Source: CBDEGU01 sp965238045 (GTDB lineage: Bacteria; Acidobacteriota; Terriglobia; Bryobacterales; UBA6623). Taken from it: a stretch of DNA of 64,000 nt. Positions 45,567 to 54,788 of this stretch are shown piece by piece (positions within the stretch are counted from its first letter, which is position 1; each line of letters starts with the position of its first letter). The stretch lies in the NCBI GenBank assembly GCA_965238045.1, contig CBDEGU010000012.1, positions 434,001 to 498,000 on the forward strand, read 5' to 3'. The translations under genes were made by a program, and so were the position numbers. The notes under the pieces were generated by a model that was not told the origin of the DNA, ran no database searches, and worked only from the letters and a program-made list of their open reading frames with translations.

Positions 45567-47096
45567 ATGACCTATCGCTTGACTGCGCGAACATCGCGGC
45601 CACTCCCAACTCTGTGCTTGCTAGTGCTGCTAGCGGGCTTGCTGAGCTGCTCGAACCAGCCCCCCGCTACGTTCGACCTCGTGATACTCGGCGGACGCGT
45701 CATGGACCCCGAATCGGGCTTCGATCAAATTGCCAACCTAGCCGTCAAGGATGGGAAAATTGAGGCCCTCTCCAGCGAGGCCGTCCGCGGCCGGGAAACG
45801 CTATACTAGTGCTGCTAGCGGGCTTGCTGAGCTGCTCGAACCAGCCCCCCGATCGACGCTTCCGGTTTGATCGTCGCGCCCGGGTTCATCGATCTGCACT
45901 CGCATGGTCAGGACGATGAGAACTATCGCTTCAAGGCCATGGACGGGGTAACCGTGGCGCTCGAACTCGAAGTCGGCGTCGCGGACATCGACTCGTGGTA
46001 CGCCGCTAGAGAGGGGCGTTCCCTGATCCATTTCGGCGCGTCGGTGGGTCACATTCCGGCCAGGATGCGGGTCATGGGGGACAAGGGCAGTTTTCTGCCC
46101 AGCGGTCCGGCGGCCGATCGGGCCGCCACCGAAGACGAGATTGCCTCAATGATGTCCATCATCCGGAAAGGGCTCGAGCGAGGTGCTCCGGGCGTCGGTC
46201 TGGGTGTTCAATATACCCCGGCGGCGAGCCGTGGCGAAATCAAGGCGGCCTTCGAGGCGGCCAGCGAATTCTCCGCTCCTTGCTTCGTGCACATGCGGTA
46301 CATGGGATCCAAGGAAGGCGAGAGCGCCCCGGTGGCGCTCGACGAACTCCTGGAAGCCTCCCGCGCAACGGGGGCGCCGCTCCATGTCGTGCACATCCAG
46401 AGCAGCGGACTCGGGACGACCAAGGAACTTCTCGCGAAAATCGCCCAGGCGCAAACAGATGGTTTGGCGGTCACAACCGAAGTCTACCCCTACACCGCCG
46501 CGATGACGGAACTCGAATCCGCGATCTTTCAGAAGGGCTGGCGGCAGCTACTGGGCATTGATTACGGCGACCTGCTGTGGGTGAAGACCGGCGAGCGTCT
46601 CACCGAGAAGACCTTCCCCAAGTACCGCGAGGAAGGCGGTTTGGTGGTCATGTTCATGATTCCTCAAGAGGCTATGGAAGCCGCGATTCTGACGCCAGGG
46701 GTGATGATCGCCAGCGATGGCCTGCTGCAAAACGGCAAGGGCCATCCGCGCGGGGCTGGCACGTTCGCCCGCGTGCTGGGCCGTTTTGTGCGGGAAGACG
46801 GAAAGCTCACCTGGATGGAAGCGATTGGAAAGATGACGATCGAACCCGCGAAACGATTACGGCAGCGGACACCGATGATGGTCGGCAAAGGGCGTATCCG
46901 GATCGGCGCCGACGCGGACATCACGATCTTCGACCCAGAGACGGTCATCGACCGGGCCACCTTCGACCAGCCCGCTGTCTACTCCGAAGGCATCGAGTAT
47001 GTGCTGGTTGGCGGTGTTCCTGTCGTTCGTCAAGGAAAGCTTGACACATCGCGAAAACCCGGCGAGCCGATACGGGCCGCCATTCGCCGGGAATAA
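45567..47096 (+). pseudogene. Lipoprotein amidohydrolase (D-aminoacylase-like) interrupted by a 46-bp duplication
   Basis: Two same-frame stretches, 45567-45809 and 45867-47096. The first gives a lipoprotein signal with lipobox LLSC, then DLVILGGRVMDPESG, the amidohydrolase entry. The second resumes at APGFIDLHSHGQD with the metal-binding HxH, and ends as a D-aminoacylase/dihydroorotase-like TIM barrel. Between them lies a second copy of 46 bases from the signal region, which adds stop codons TAG, TAG and TGA but keeps the frame. Removing about 51 bases would restore a protein of about 493 residues. A truncated product from the TTG at 45867 would lack export and is probably inactive. Confidence 0.85.
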
Positions 47097-47250
47097 GCTA
47101 GCCGAATGCGGCAGCCCAGTTGCGGCCACGCGGCTAGCTCGCCTATCGTGAGAAATGCACCGCGCGGTCGCTGCCGGGCGGAATCTCCTTCGATTTCGCG
47201 AGGCAGAACGGCGCCGGTCCTGAATCCAGCTTCAAGACGAGAGCTCCCAG

Positions 47251-48519
47251 ATGATTGAAAATTTGACCCAGGCGCTGCGCCAGTGGCTGATGCAGGTCGG
47301 TCTTTCCGAGTACGTTGCCACGCTCGTTGTCGAGACCGTTGAGATCCTCGGCGCGGCGCTGTTGGCAATCGCCGCTAACAAGATCACCAAGAACGTCATC
47401 CTTCATTTCGCGCACCGCATGGCGAAACGGACCAAGAACGACTGGGATGACGTGCTGGTTGAGCGCAAACTCTTCCACCGCTTGGCGCAATTGGCTCCGG
47501 CTCTGGTGATCCACTCGCTGGCGCCGGTCGTCTTCACGGGAGAGAAGTTGGTGGCGCTGGCCCAGAGCGGCGCCGAGATCTACATGCTCGTGGTCGCTCT
47601 GCTGGTGGTCGACGCAGCCCTGAGTTCGGCCAACGAAATCTATCAGAAATTCGAGGTCTCGACCAGAATTCCGATTCTCGGTTACCTCCAGGTCGTCCAG
47701 ATCGTCGTGACGGTCGCCGTGCTGGTGGTCGCTGTTTCCATCGTGATCGATCAGTCGCCTTGGACTCTGCTGGGCGGTCTCGGCGCGGCTACCGCGATCA
47801 TCCTGTTGATTTTCAAGGACAGCATCCTGGGTCTGGTCGCGGGCATTCAGCTCGTGGCCAACGACATGGTTCGTCCCGGCGATTGGATCGAAATGCCTAA
47901 ATACGGCGCCGACGGCGATGTTATCGAGATTACGCTCAACACGGTGAAGGTGCGCAACTGGGACAAGACGATCACGACGATTCCGACCTACGCACTCATC
48001 TCGGATTCGTTCAAGAATTGGCGCGGCATGTCCGAGTCCGGAGGACGCCGGATCAAGCGTTCTCTCAATATCGATGTGGGCAGCATCAAATTCTGCACCA
48101 CGGAGATGATCGAGAAATTTTCCAGAATTCAAATTCTCAAAAACTATATTCAGGCCAAGCTCGATGAGCTGAACACTTACAACCGCGAGCAGGGCATCGA
48201 CGAAAGCGTGGTGGTCAATGGCCGCCGCATCACCAATATTGGAACCTTCCGGGCCTATCTGGTGGCCTACCTCCGGGCGCATCCGCGGATTCGTCAGGAC
48301 ATGACCTTCCTGGTACGGCAACTCCAGCCGACCGAAAAGGGTCTGCCGCTGGAAGTGTATGTCTTCAGCGCCGACCAGGCCTGGGCGAATTATGAGGACA
48401 TCCAGGCCGATATTTTCGATCACATCTATGCCGCCCTGCCGCAATTCGATCTGCGGCCGTTCCAGAATCCGACCGGTCAGGACATCCGGGACACGGTAGC
48501 CGCTGGTCGTTCCGCCTAG
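47251..48519 (+). CDS. Mechanosensitive ion channel, MscS superfamily (YbdG/MscM-like)
   Basis: 422 residues. Four to five hydrophobic segments at about 20-175, the MscS pore helix and beta domain (GGLGAATAIILLIFKDSI, VRPGDWIEMPKYG) at about 175-260 and a long cytoplasmic region. The inserted arrangement and C-terminus resemble YbdG, which relieves mild hypo-osmotic stress. Intact. Start ATG 47251; no better start seen. Confidence 0.9.
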   Translation: MIENLTQALRQWLMQVGLSEYVATLVVETVEILGAALLAIAANKITKNVILHFAHRMAKRTKNDWDDVLVERKLFHRLAQLAPALVIHSLAPVVFTGEKLVALAQSGAEIYMLVVALLVVDAALSSANEIYQKFEVSTRIPILGYLQVVQIVVTVAVLVVAVSIVIDQSPWTLLGGLGAATAIILLIFKDSILGLVAGIQLVANDMVRPGDWIEMPKYGADGDVIEITLNTVKVRNWDKTITTIPTYALISDSFKNWRGMSESGGRRIKRSLNIDVGSIKFCTTEMIEKFSRIQILKNYIQAKLDELNTYNREQGIDESVVVNGRRITNIGTFRAYLVAYLRAHPRIRQDMTFLVRQLQPTEKGLPLEVYVFSADQAWANYEDIQADIFDHIYAALPQFDLRPFQNPTGQDIRDTVAAGRSA

Positions 48520-48592
48520 CGGCCAGCGCGCCGCCGGTGGACGGATTCAGATCGAGACCGTATCCGTTGGCTCGTCCACTCATAGAGTCCAC

Positions 48593-49288
48593 TCACACCT
48601 CCTCCGACAAATCCCGGCCCAGCCAGACGATCCGGCCCTGGACAATATCGAGAACACCCCGATCCGACAGGGACAGGGGTCCGGAAGGCCCGCGAACTTC
48701 CCGGCTGTTGTCCACCACCATTACAAGCGCCCGGCCCACGACGCGGCAGCGGCAAAGATAACTTTTGCCTGTCCGTGTGACCGCATAGACATGTTCGAAA
48801 AGGGGTTTCCGGCGGACCTTCGGCGAGCGATCCAGCAGCACGAAGTCCCCGGGCCAGATCACTGGCCACATCGACCGCTCCCTCGGATGGACTCGCGCCA
48901 GCACGGGCCGGATCAGTCCGTCCAGCTGGGCGCTGGGGAACAGTCGCCGCTCCATGGAAACCGTCTCCCTCGGAAAGGGGGCGCCCGCGCCGAGCGGTCC
49001 TTCCAAAATCGGCACCGGCAGAGCCATCCCGGCCCGGGAAGCCTCCTGACCCGCGATCTCATTTTGCGTGAGCAGAGCCGACAAGGGAATGCCAAGCAGC
49101 GCCATGATGTGGTCGGCTAGCTCAATTCGCATTGCGCGCGCGCCTTTGAGCACGTTGTGGATGTGGGGCTGGGAGTATCCCGTCAGCCGCGCCAGCCCTC
49201 GCTCAGTGAGATCTCCACTGTGAACCCTCTCGTTCAAATAACGAACTAGCCTGGCAACGAGGACGCGTAGGCTTGGTGGGTCCAACAT
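48593..49288 (-). CDS. XRE-type HTH regulator with S24 (LexA/CI-like) C-terminal domain
   Basis: 231 residues. HTH at about 25-65 (ERGLARLTGYSQPHIHNVLK), then a linker and an S24-like domain at about 125-225. RSMWPVIWPGDFVLLDRS holds the candidate nucleophile Ser, and YAVTRTGKSYLCRC the Lys position. Phage CI and LexA use such a Ser-Lys dyad for RecA-stimulated self-cleavage; whether this one cleaves is unknown. It is divergent from the cysteine-rich gene at 49563 across a 274-bp AT-rich region with dyads, which fits an autoregulated switch. Confidence 0.85.
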   Translation of the reverse strand: MLDPPSLRVLVARLVRYLNERVHSGDLTERGLARLTGYSQPHIHNVLKGARAMRIELADHIMALLGIPLSALLTQNEIAGQEASRAGMALPVPILEGPLGAGAPFPRETVSMERRLFPSAQLDGLIRPVLARVHPRERSMWPVIWPGDFVLLDRSPKVRRKPLFEHVYAVTRTGKSYLCRCRVVGRALVMVVDNSREVRGPSGPLSLSDRGVLDIVQGRIVWLGRDLSEEV

Positions 49289-49381
49289 ATAGCTATTAGA
49301 AATAGGGTACTGGCACTAGCGGACATGCGTCTTTTCGGAGAGTTGGCTGAAGAAGATCAGATTCTGGGTCTGCTTCTCCGG

Positions 49382-49400
49382 GGTATTGCCAGACAATACC
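49382..49400. promoter_or_regulatory. Inverted repeat GGTATTG-N5-CAATACC, candidate operator
   Basis: A perfect 7-bp dyad with a 5-base spacer in the region between the S24 regulator and the cysteine-rich gene. Related half-sites GGGTAC (about 49306-49318) and GGGTAT (about 49408) flank it. Symmetry and position suggest the regulator's operator; binding is inferred. Confidence 0.5.
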
Positions 49401-49466
49401 TTCGGCCGGGTATAGATGATAATTAGTTAATAAATAACCTTAATTAAAAATATTTCCCCATAATTC

Positions 49467-49494
49467 TTGACAAGAGACCAGGAGTAGGGATAAT
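49467..49494 (+). promoter_or_regulatory. Consensus sigma-70 promoter for the cysteine-rich gene
   Basis: TTGACA at 49467-49472, 16-base spacer, GATAAT at 49489-49494. It lies at the end of a very AT-rich tract (about 49410-49470) in an otherwise GC-rich window, about 70 bp before the ATG at 49563. This is the best promoter in the window. Confidence 0.75.
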
Positions 49495-49562
49495 GCTGAC
49501 AGACTGCCAGTCCCCGGCCCTTTGCTGCCGCAGTTCTCGCAGCACCGTCAAGGAGTCACTGA

Positions 49563-50156
49563 ATGAAATGGACCAAGATCGAACTCGCCGGCCTCGCCGC
49601 TCAAGATTGCACAAGGTGCGACAGTTCCGGTATCAGAAGGGAGAAGGATGGAGATCCCGTTCCGTGCGGATGTGTGTTTCGAACGGTTTTCCGGGCTTGC
49701 TACAACCGCTTTCGAGAATGCGCGATCCAGGGGAAATTTCGCTCCCACGTGTCCTTCGACCGGTTACCACAGGGGCGGTCTCACCGCGGTACGTGGTCAA
49801 GAAAGGAGGAAGAATACATTGCCGATTTTACCCTGGTTAGCCGCCGTGCTCTCGACGCCGCCCACTACAAGATCTTTCGCTACCACTTCCTTTTGGGAGC
49901 TTCCTGCTCTTTGTGCTGCCCTCGTCTTGGCCTCAGCCGGGGCAACTTCTATCACGCGATTTACTGAATCGAGGAGCACCTGGGCAGGGTATTCTACGAG
50001 CTGAAACCCTATGCGCTTTACCCCACCAGAGACTACTTCTCCCTCCGTCATCCGGGACCGATGAAGCCTTGCCGGCCTGAGACGCAGTCTCTGCTGCTGA
50101 TGCCGCAACACGGAAACTCCAGCATGCGCCTGGAAGCGTGGCAAATCGCCGGCTGA
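49563..50156 (+). pseudogene. Cysteine-rich putative DNA-binding protein with an internal TGA
   Basis: The frame runs from ATG 49563 to TGA 50154-50156 with one in-frame TGA at 49965-49967 (codon 135). The N-terminus has a zinc-ribbon-like CTRCDSSGIRREKDG then VPCGC. After codon 134 (LSRGNFYHAIY) the same frame continues as IEEHLGRVFYELKPYALYP, a smooth HTH-like region, so a CGA-to-TGA change is the simple explanation. The intact form would be 197 residues. A family I have met in Acidobacterial genomes beside S24 regulators, though I cannot name it. Confidence 0.7.
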
Positions 50157-50312
50157 CGCTAGGCCACATCGCCGGGCGGCAGAGCTCCTCCGGCCCACAT
50201 TCGAGCACGCCCTGCGTGAATCTCGGCTTCCGTGGTAAGTTAGGAATTCGAGTGATTCGCGCCGGGCATGTTGGTCCGGGGGCGCCAGGCGCGGCCCATG
50301 CATCCCTCTAAA

Positions 50313-50708
50313 ATGTCGACCGTCGTCGTTTTCAATCAAACCAAGCAGACCGAGCTGGGTCATCTCGTCGAAGTCGCCGACACCGCGGCCACTCGAAAAC
50401 GGGGACTTCTCGGCCGCACGGGCCTGGACGAGGGTGGCGGCCTTTGGATTGTTCCCTCCGAGGCCGTGCACACCTTCTGGATGAAGTTTGTCCTCGACCT
50501 GGTATTTCTCGATCGGTCGAAGCAGGTCACCAAGGTCGTGCATCGCCTGAAGGCATGGCGTATGGCCGGCAGTTGGCGCGCCACCAGTGTGGTCGAACTT
50601 CCAGCGGGTACCGCCGAAAGAACGCGCACCGAGCGCGGGGACCAAATTGAAATCCGTGATTCCGGCCAAGATTCCGACGCCGAAATTCCGCCCCCTTCCC
50701 CTGTCTGA
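50313..50708 (+). CDS. DUF192 protein
   Basis: 131 residues from ATG 50313. DUF192 signatures are clear: TRKRGLLGRTGLDEGGGLW, then VHTFWMKFVLDLVFLD and VVELPAGTAE. A small beta barrel, often secreted, of unknown function. No signal peptide is present here. Earlier in-frame starts at 50268 and 50298 lack support. The frame ends in a Pro-rich tail. Confidence 0.88.
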   Translation: MSTVVVFNQTKQTELGHLVEVADTAATRKRGLLGRTGLDEGGGLWIVPSEAVHTFWMKFVLDLVFLDRSKQVTKVVHRLKAWRMAGSWRATSVVELPAGTAERTRTERGDQIEIRDSGQDSDAEIPPPSPV

Positions 50709-50847
50709 GGGACCCACCCGCGGCGCGTTCCACGGCCCTCGCCGGTAGGTCGTTACGCTCGCCTGGCAAGATGCGTTCCACCGCCGCGCCGGGAGTTCCA
50801 GCGGGCCGGTCAAGATGCTTCATCTTCTTGTGTTAAGATCGGCGGCA

Positions 50848-52059
50848 GTGACAGACAACGCTTTCCACCGCCGCGATTTCATGCGGGCCGCCGGTGCCGG
50901 TGCGCTTGTCCTTACCGCGTCGTCCTATTCACGAATTTTGGGAGCGAATGAGAGAATCCGTCTGGGTCTTATCGGTTGCGGAGGCCGCGGGCGGAGCGTC
51001 ATGGGCTCTTTCCAGAAAAATCCCTCGCTCCAGGTTGGCGCCGTTTGTGATGTCTATAGCCAAAGAACCGATCAGGCGCTTGAGAAGGCGCCTGGGGCTC
51101 GTGGCTTCAAAGACCACCGTGACGTCCTCGATCGGAACGACATTGACGCCGTGCTCATTGCCACGCCCGACCACTGGCACGCGAGCATCGCCATCGACGC
51201 AGCTCGCGCGGGCAAGGACATCTACGTCGAAAAGCCCCTCACCCTAAAGATCGAGGAAGGCCCCCGCATCGTCAAGGAAGTTCGTCTCCACGACCGTGTC
51301 TGTCAGGTCGGGATGCAGCAGCGCTCGGGCCCGCACTACCTGCGCGCGAAACAGGAGTATTTTGACACCGGCCGGTTGGGCAAGGTCACCCTGGCCCGTA
51401 CTTGGTGGCATGGCAACGGCGCCCACCTGCGAAAGTCACCCGAGGAACTCTCGTCCCTGCCATCGCACCTTGATTGGGCGCGGTACCTTGGTCCGGTCAA
51501 GTGGCGCGAATACGACCCGCCTCAGTATTTCAACTTTCGCGCGTACCTGGATTTCGGGGGCGGCCAAGTCACCGACCTGTTTACTCACTGGATCGATGTC
51601 GTGCACATGCTGCTGGAACAAGACGACCCGGTTTCTGCGGTGGCCGCCGGAGGGATTTACCATTACCAAGACGGACGGACCGCGCCGGACACGATCAATG
51701 TGCTTCTGGAATACCGGCAACAATGGAACGCCACCTTCGAGGCCACTCTGGCGCCGGGACTGCGGGGCGCCGGTGTTGAGATCTGCGGCACGGACGGGCG
51801 GCTTTGGATCGATCGCAAGAAGTTCGAGTTCTTTACGACTGATCGAGATGCTCCCCCGAGCGTCGTCACCGCCGAAGGAGACCTGACGGTTCATCACGTC
51901 AATAATTTCCTTGACTGCGTCCGTTCGCGCAAGAGGCCGAACGGCGATGTCTGGATTGGACATCGCTCCGCCCAAGCCTCGCATCTGGGAAATATTGCTT
52001 ATCTCCAAAAACGGAGGCTGAAGTTCGATCCCGATCGGGAAGTCATCCTCCCGCTCTAG
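50848..52059 (+). CDS. Exported Gfo/Idh/MocA-family oxidoreductase
   Basis: 403 residues from GTG 50848; an ATG at 50815 would add 11. A twin-arginine signal (RRDFMRAAGAGALVLTAS) targets it to the Tat pathway, so cofactor is bound before export. Rossmann fold RLGLIGCGGRGRSVMG at about 38-53 and EKPLTLK at about 130 are the family signatures. Sugar or inositol derivatives are the usual substrates. Its stop codon sits in a perfect hairpin. Confidence 0.9.
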   Translation: MTDNAFHRRDFMRAAGAGALVLTASSYSRILGANERIRLGLIGCGGRGRSVMGSFQKNPSLQVGAVCDVYSQRTDQALEKAPGARGFKDHRDVLDRNDIDAVLIATPDHWHASIAIDAARAGKDIYVEKPLTLKIEEGPRIVKEVRLHDRVCQVGMQQRSGPHYLRAKQEYFDTGRLGKVTLARTWWHGNGAHLRKSPEELSSLPSHLDWARYLGPVKWREYDPPQYFNFRAYLDFGGGQVTDLFTHWIDVVHMLLEQDDPVSAVAAGGIYHYQDGRTAPDTINVLLEYRQQWNATFEATLAPGLRGAGVEICGTDGRLWIDRKKFEFFTTDRDAPPSVVTAEGDLTVHHVNNFLDCVRSRKRPNGDVWIGHRSAQASHLGNIAYLQKRRLKFDPDREVILPL

Positions 52060-52069
52060 CAGCGGGAGG
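52047..52069 (+). terminator. Perfect 9-bp hairpin spanning the oxidoreductase stop codon
   Basis: CCTCCCGCT (52047-52055), loop CTAGC, AGCGGGAGG (52061-52069). The stop TAG at 52057-52059 is in the loop. No T run follows, so intrinsic termination is uncertain, but the convergent CpaE gene 27 bp on makes a 3'-end role likely. A second, weaker stem (GCCCT/AGGGC, 52089-52105) covers the CpaE stop. Confidence 0.5.
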
Positions 52070-52095
52070 CAGGAGTCCGGCTGGGCGCGCCCTAT

Positions 52096-53268
52096 TTAAA
52101 AGGGCAGCAGAGCTTTCCACTTGGGTTTTTCGCTTGGGTCGTTCTCTGGCTCGACTCCAGCGACCTTTTTACTCAGCGCCCTGACTTGCTTTCCATAGCG
52201 GGTATCCCAGGGCGCCACCCCGCCCTTGAGCGACGCATCCGCGACGGTTCCATAGTCGTTGGGAAGGGTTGCGAAAATAGGGGTTCCCACGACTTCGGCC
52301 ACATCCTCTACGTGGAGAGTCTTCTTGCTGCCCACCCGGTTGAGGATGAGCCGGATATTCTCACGCTCCAGGCCGAGCGACACCAGTTCATTGACCTTGC
52401 GCCGCGCGAGATGAAGGGAAACAACTTCCGGGGTCGCGACAAGACAGACCGATTCAGTGAGCTCCAGGATCTCGCGATACGAATCGTGAACCCTCGGCGG
52501 AAAATCGACGACGACATGGGGGTAGACTCGCACCGCGGAAGCAAAGATGTCCTCGACACGATGGAAGGTCTCGTCCCTGATGTCGAGGCTTCGTGACGGC
52601 GCGGTGAGCACATCTATCTGACCTTGCTCCCACGGGCATACGATTCGCGGCCACATTTCGTCTAAATCATCATGGAGTCCCGCCGCGTCGGTGAAGTTAA
52701 ACTGCGGTTCCAGCCGAAGGCGAAAAGCGACCGTGCCGCAATGAAAGTCGAAATCCACCAGCAGTACTTTCTTGCTCGTCGCTCCGGCAATCGTGACGGC
52801 GAGATGGATTGCGAACGTGGACGCCCCGTTGCCGCCTTGCGCGGGCAGAACGCAAATCAGCTTTCCCGCCGGCGCTTGGGACGCCGACATCGCTTTCGCG
52901 TGCCTTTGCAAAGTGTTCCCAAGTTGTGCCGTATCGAAAGGCGGGACCAAGAACTCCGAGGCGCCGGCTCGCATCGCCCCAAGAATCGGCGCCGCCGTGG
53001 ATTTCATGTCGGCGGCGGCGGCCAGCGAATCTGGGTACGCCGAGCGAATCTGGCGAATCAGATGGAAGCCGCGCTCCGGATCACTCAGTCCAACGATAAA
53101 TGCCGTGACCGGCTGGTCGTTCTCCTCCACCAAGCTCTTGAGCTGTCCGATCGTAACGTAACGACCAACGATCGTTGTTCCTCCTACCGACTCGGTGTTC
53201 GCGAGCGTGGCCGACAACGCCTCAGACAATTCCACGTCGGCTGTGATGACGATGATCCTGTGTGGCAT
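52096..53268 (-). CDS. CpaE/TadZ-like pilus-assembly ATPase
   Basis: 390 residues. A degenerate receiver-like domain (1-125) without a clear phosphoacceptor, then a MinD/ParA-type ATPase at about 135-370. The Walker A is deviant (PAQGGNGASTFAIHLA) as in CpaE. VLLVDFDFHCG and VVVDFPPRVHDS mark the switch regions. CpaE/TadZ places the Tad/Flp pilus machine at the pole. No tad or cpa genes are adjacent, so it is an orphan here. Confidence 0.85.
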   Translation of the reverse strand: MPHRIIVITADVELSEALSATLANTESVGGTTIVGRYVTIGQLKSLVEENDQPVTAFIVGLSDPERGFHLIRQIRSAYPDSLAAAADMKSTAAPILGAMRAGASEFLVPPFDTAQLGNTLQRHAKAMSASQAPAGKLICVLPAQGGNGASTFAIHLAVTIAGATSKKVLLVDFDFHCGTVAFRLRLEPQFNFTDAAGLHDDLDEMWPRIVCPWEQGQIDVLTAPSRSLDIRDETFHRVEDIFASAVRVYPHVVVDFPPRVHDSYREILELTESVCLVATPEVVSLHLARRKVNELVSLGLERENIRLILNRVGSKKTLHVEDVAEVVGTPIFATLPNDYGTVADASLKGGVAPWDTRYGKQVRALSKKVAGVEPENDPSEKPKWKALLPF

Positions 53269-53417
53269 ATGTTTCGAGTGATCCGGTTCGCGGTCAGGAA
53301 TGCTTCGGCATCCGCCAGCACGCTCTTTCCGGTGCGCCCCTCCCGCCCGCGAAATGCTAACAAACTGTAGCGAACTCTAACATTACATCACAGGACGGCC
53401 ACCCGGGTCGAACACCT

Positions 53418-54000
53418 ACTCGCCCACCCTGCCATCTGGAACTCTTTGCCGCTGCGGAGGTTCGCTACAAACTCTTCGTAACCGTGTGTACATCAGCGTT
53501 GGGCGCGCCTTCCTGTCCAAAAGAACCCTCTCCCGCGCCTGGGACCAGCGCACATCTGGTCTGCCGGGGTCGACGTTCGAGTACCAGCCGTACTCTCGTG
53601 GCTGTATGTGATTCCAGATCGTCGCGGGCCGCTTGACCGTGAACTCTATCTTAACGATCGGCTTAATGCTCTTCAGTCCGTACTTCCATGGACTGATCAA
53701 ACGAATCGGCGCTCCATTCTGTTTCGGAAGCGGCTTACCCCAAAATGCCGGTCACCAGCGGCGCCAGCTCGTTCATCGCCGCGACGAGGCGCAGAGCTTC
53801 GAAGTGTGGCCAGGGATACTCTTGCTGGCTGCCAATGCCGGGCACCTCATCCCGGCGGTACGCAGTCGCCATTCGCATGAATTTCGCCTTCGGCTTCGGG
53901 TCCACTTCCTTTGAGGGCGGAAATCGGAAAGCCGGTCCAGGGAACGGCGCAGGCGTTACGATCGCGACCCAGAGGAAGATGCGCTCGTGATGATGCGCGA
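53418..54000 (-). pseudogene. msrP (YedY) pseudogene, frameshifted and truncated
   Basis: Pieces of the methionine-sulfoxide-reductase molybdopterin subunit appear in successive frames on the minus strand. One frame gives ACAVPWTGFPISALK (about 53950), another EYPWPHFEALRLVAAMNELA and LVTGILG (about 53760-53840), another SPWKYGLKSIKPIVKIEF, QPREYGWYSNVDPG and RWSQARERVL (53500-53700), and the last GYEEFVANLRSGKEF (about 53440). At least three frameshifts are needed, and the N-terminal cofactor-binding part is not recognisable. The msrQ heme partner is absent. Confidence 0.78.
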
Positions 54001-54221
54001 GCGGTTCGGCTGGCGCCTCTTGGTTCCGCTCGCTCTAGTCGATATGAAAAATGAGATGCATCGCTATGGAATTTGAAATCTGGTTCCGGCTTTGCTAATG
54101 TCTGGTTAGCAGGTATTGGGGGAATGCTGTTGACGACGGATCCGGTAACGCACATCATCTCGTGTTGAACACTGGATTTCCGCGGCGGCTTTCCGTCCAG
54201 CCCGAAGGAGAGAGGACTCAC

Positions 54222-54455
54222 ATGGGATCAAACCGTCGCGAAGACTTGTCTGCTCGATTGATGGAATCCGACGATCAGTATCGAGCGCTCGCGGAAGAGC
54301 ACAGCGCCCATAACCGGCGCCTGGAAGAGTTAAGCGCGCGCCGTTTCCCATCCAACGAAGAGCAGACCGAGGAACTGCGGCTCAAGAAGTTGAAACTGCG
54401 GTTGAAGGACCGCATGCAGACCATCCTTCATGAGCATGCGGTCGAAGCAGTCTAG
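54222..54455 (+). CDS. YdcH-like (DUF465) small protein
   Basis: 77 residues from ATG 54222. Helical, charged; LMESDDQYRALAEEHSAHNR and LRLKKLKLRLKDRMQTIL are DUF465/YdcH signatures. Function unknown; these proteins are often in mobile or stress contexts. AAGGAGAGAGG upstream supports this start over the longer frame from 54162. It follows the msrP remnant. Confidence 0.85.
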   Translation: MGSNRREDLSARLMESDDQYRALAEEHSAHNRRLEELSARRFPSNEEQTEELRLKKLKLRLKDRMQTILHEHAVEAV

Positions 54456-54780
54456 CTCGCGGATACTTTGAGAGGTATCGTAAACCCGCTGACCCCGCGG
54501 AGGCTCGGTGGCGCGTGGCGGAAACGCGTTGTCCGCGAGAGCGGTCGCTTGTCTTAGGTTGGTTCTCGTCACGGCGGTTGGCGCGCCGGGCTGGCCGCAA
54601 ACCGGTCTCTGGCCGCGAGAGCGGGCTGGCCATCGGTCAGCACGCCACGATACGACTTCCCAAGACCTGGCAGACTCTCCCGAGCCTGGCACGCCCTGTT
54701 GATCCCATGAAGGCACAAGAACCGCGTCTGGCCCTGATCATTTGCTCGTCTCCTTCGCCCCGGTTTCCGTGTGGTGAGAA
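54456..54780. other. Intergenic, no gene seen
   Basis: 325 bp between the YdcH-like and methyltransferase genes. CCGCGAGAGCGG occurs twice. The last ten bases are a remnant of the 182-bp repeat's right end. No promoter or RNA gene recognised. Confidence 0.35.
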
Positions 54781-54788
54781 ATGCGGGT
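54771..54788 (+). repeat. Solo end of the 182-bp repeat
   Basis: GTGGTGAGAAATGCGGGT matches the right end of the 182-bp repeat over 17 of its last bases. The rest of the element is missing. The ATG inside it is the annotated start of the following methyltransferase, so the repeat may have contributed the start codon. Confidence 0.5.

Noticed and set aside
45867..47096. Second amidohydrolase fragment as an independent gene
   Set aside because: It begins at a TTG inside the conserved domain, lacks the signal and first strand, and is in frame with the upstream stretch.
47143..48444. 433-codon open frame antisense to the MscS gene
   Set aside because: His/Gln/Arg-rich translation with no family features; shadow of high-GC third positions of the real gene. 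The same holds for long antisense frames at 34540-35985, 24854-26191, 42843-43796 and 13998-15161.
49965..49967. Selenocysteine codon
   Set aside because: The TGA replaces what looks like an Arg position, no cysteine is expected there, and no SECIS-like hairpin follows.
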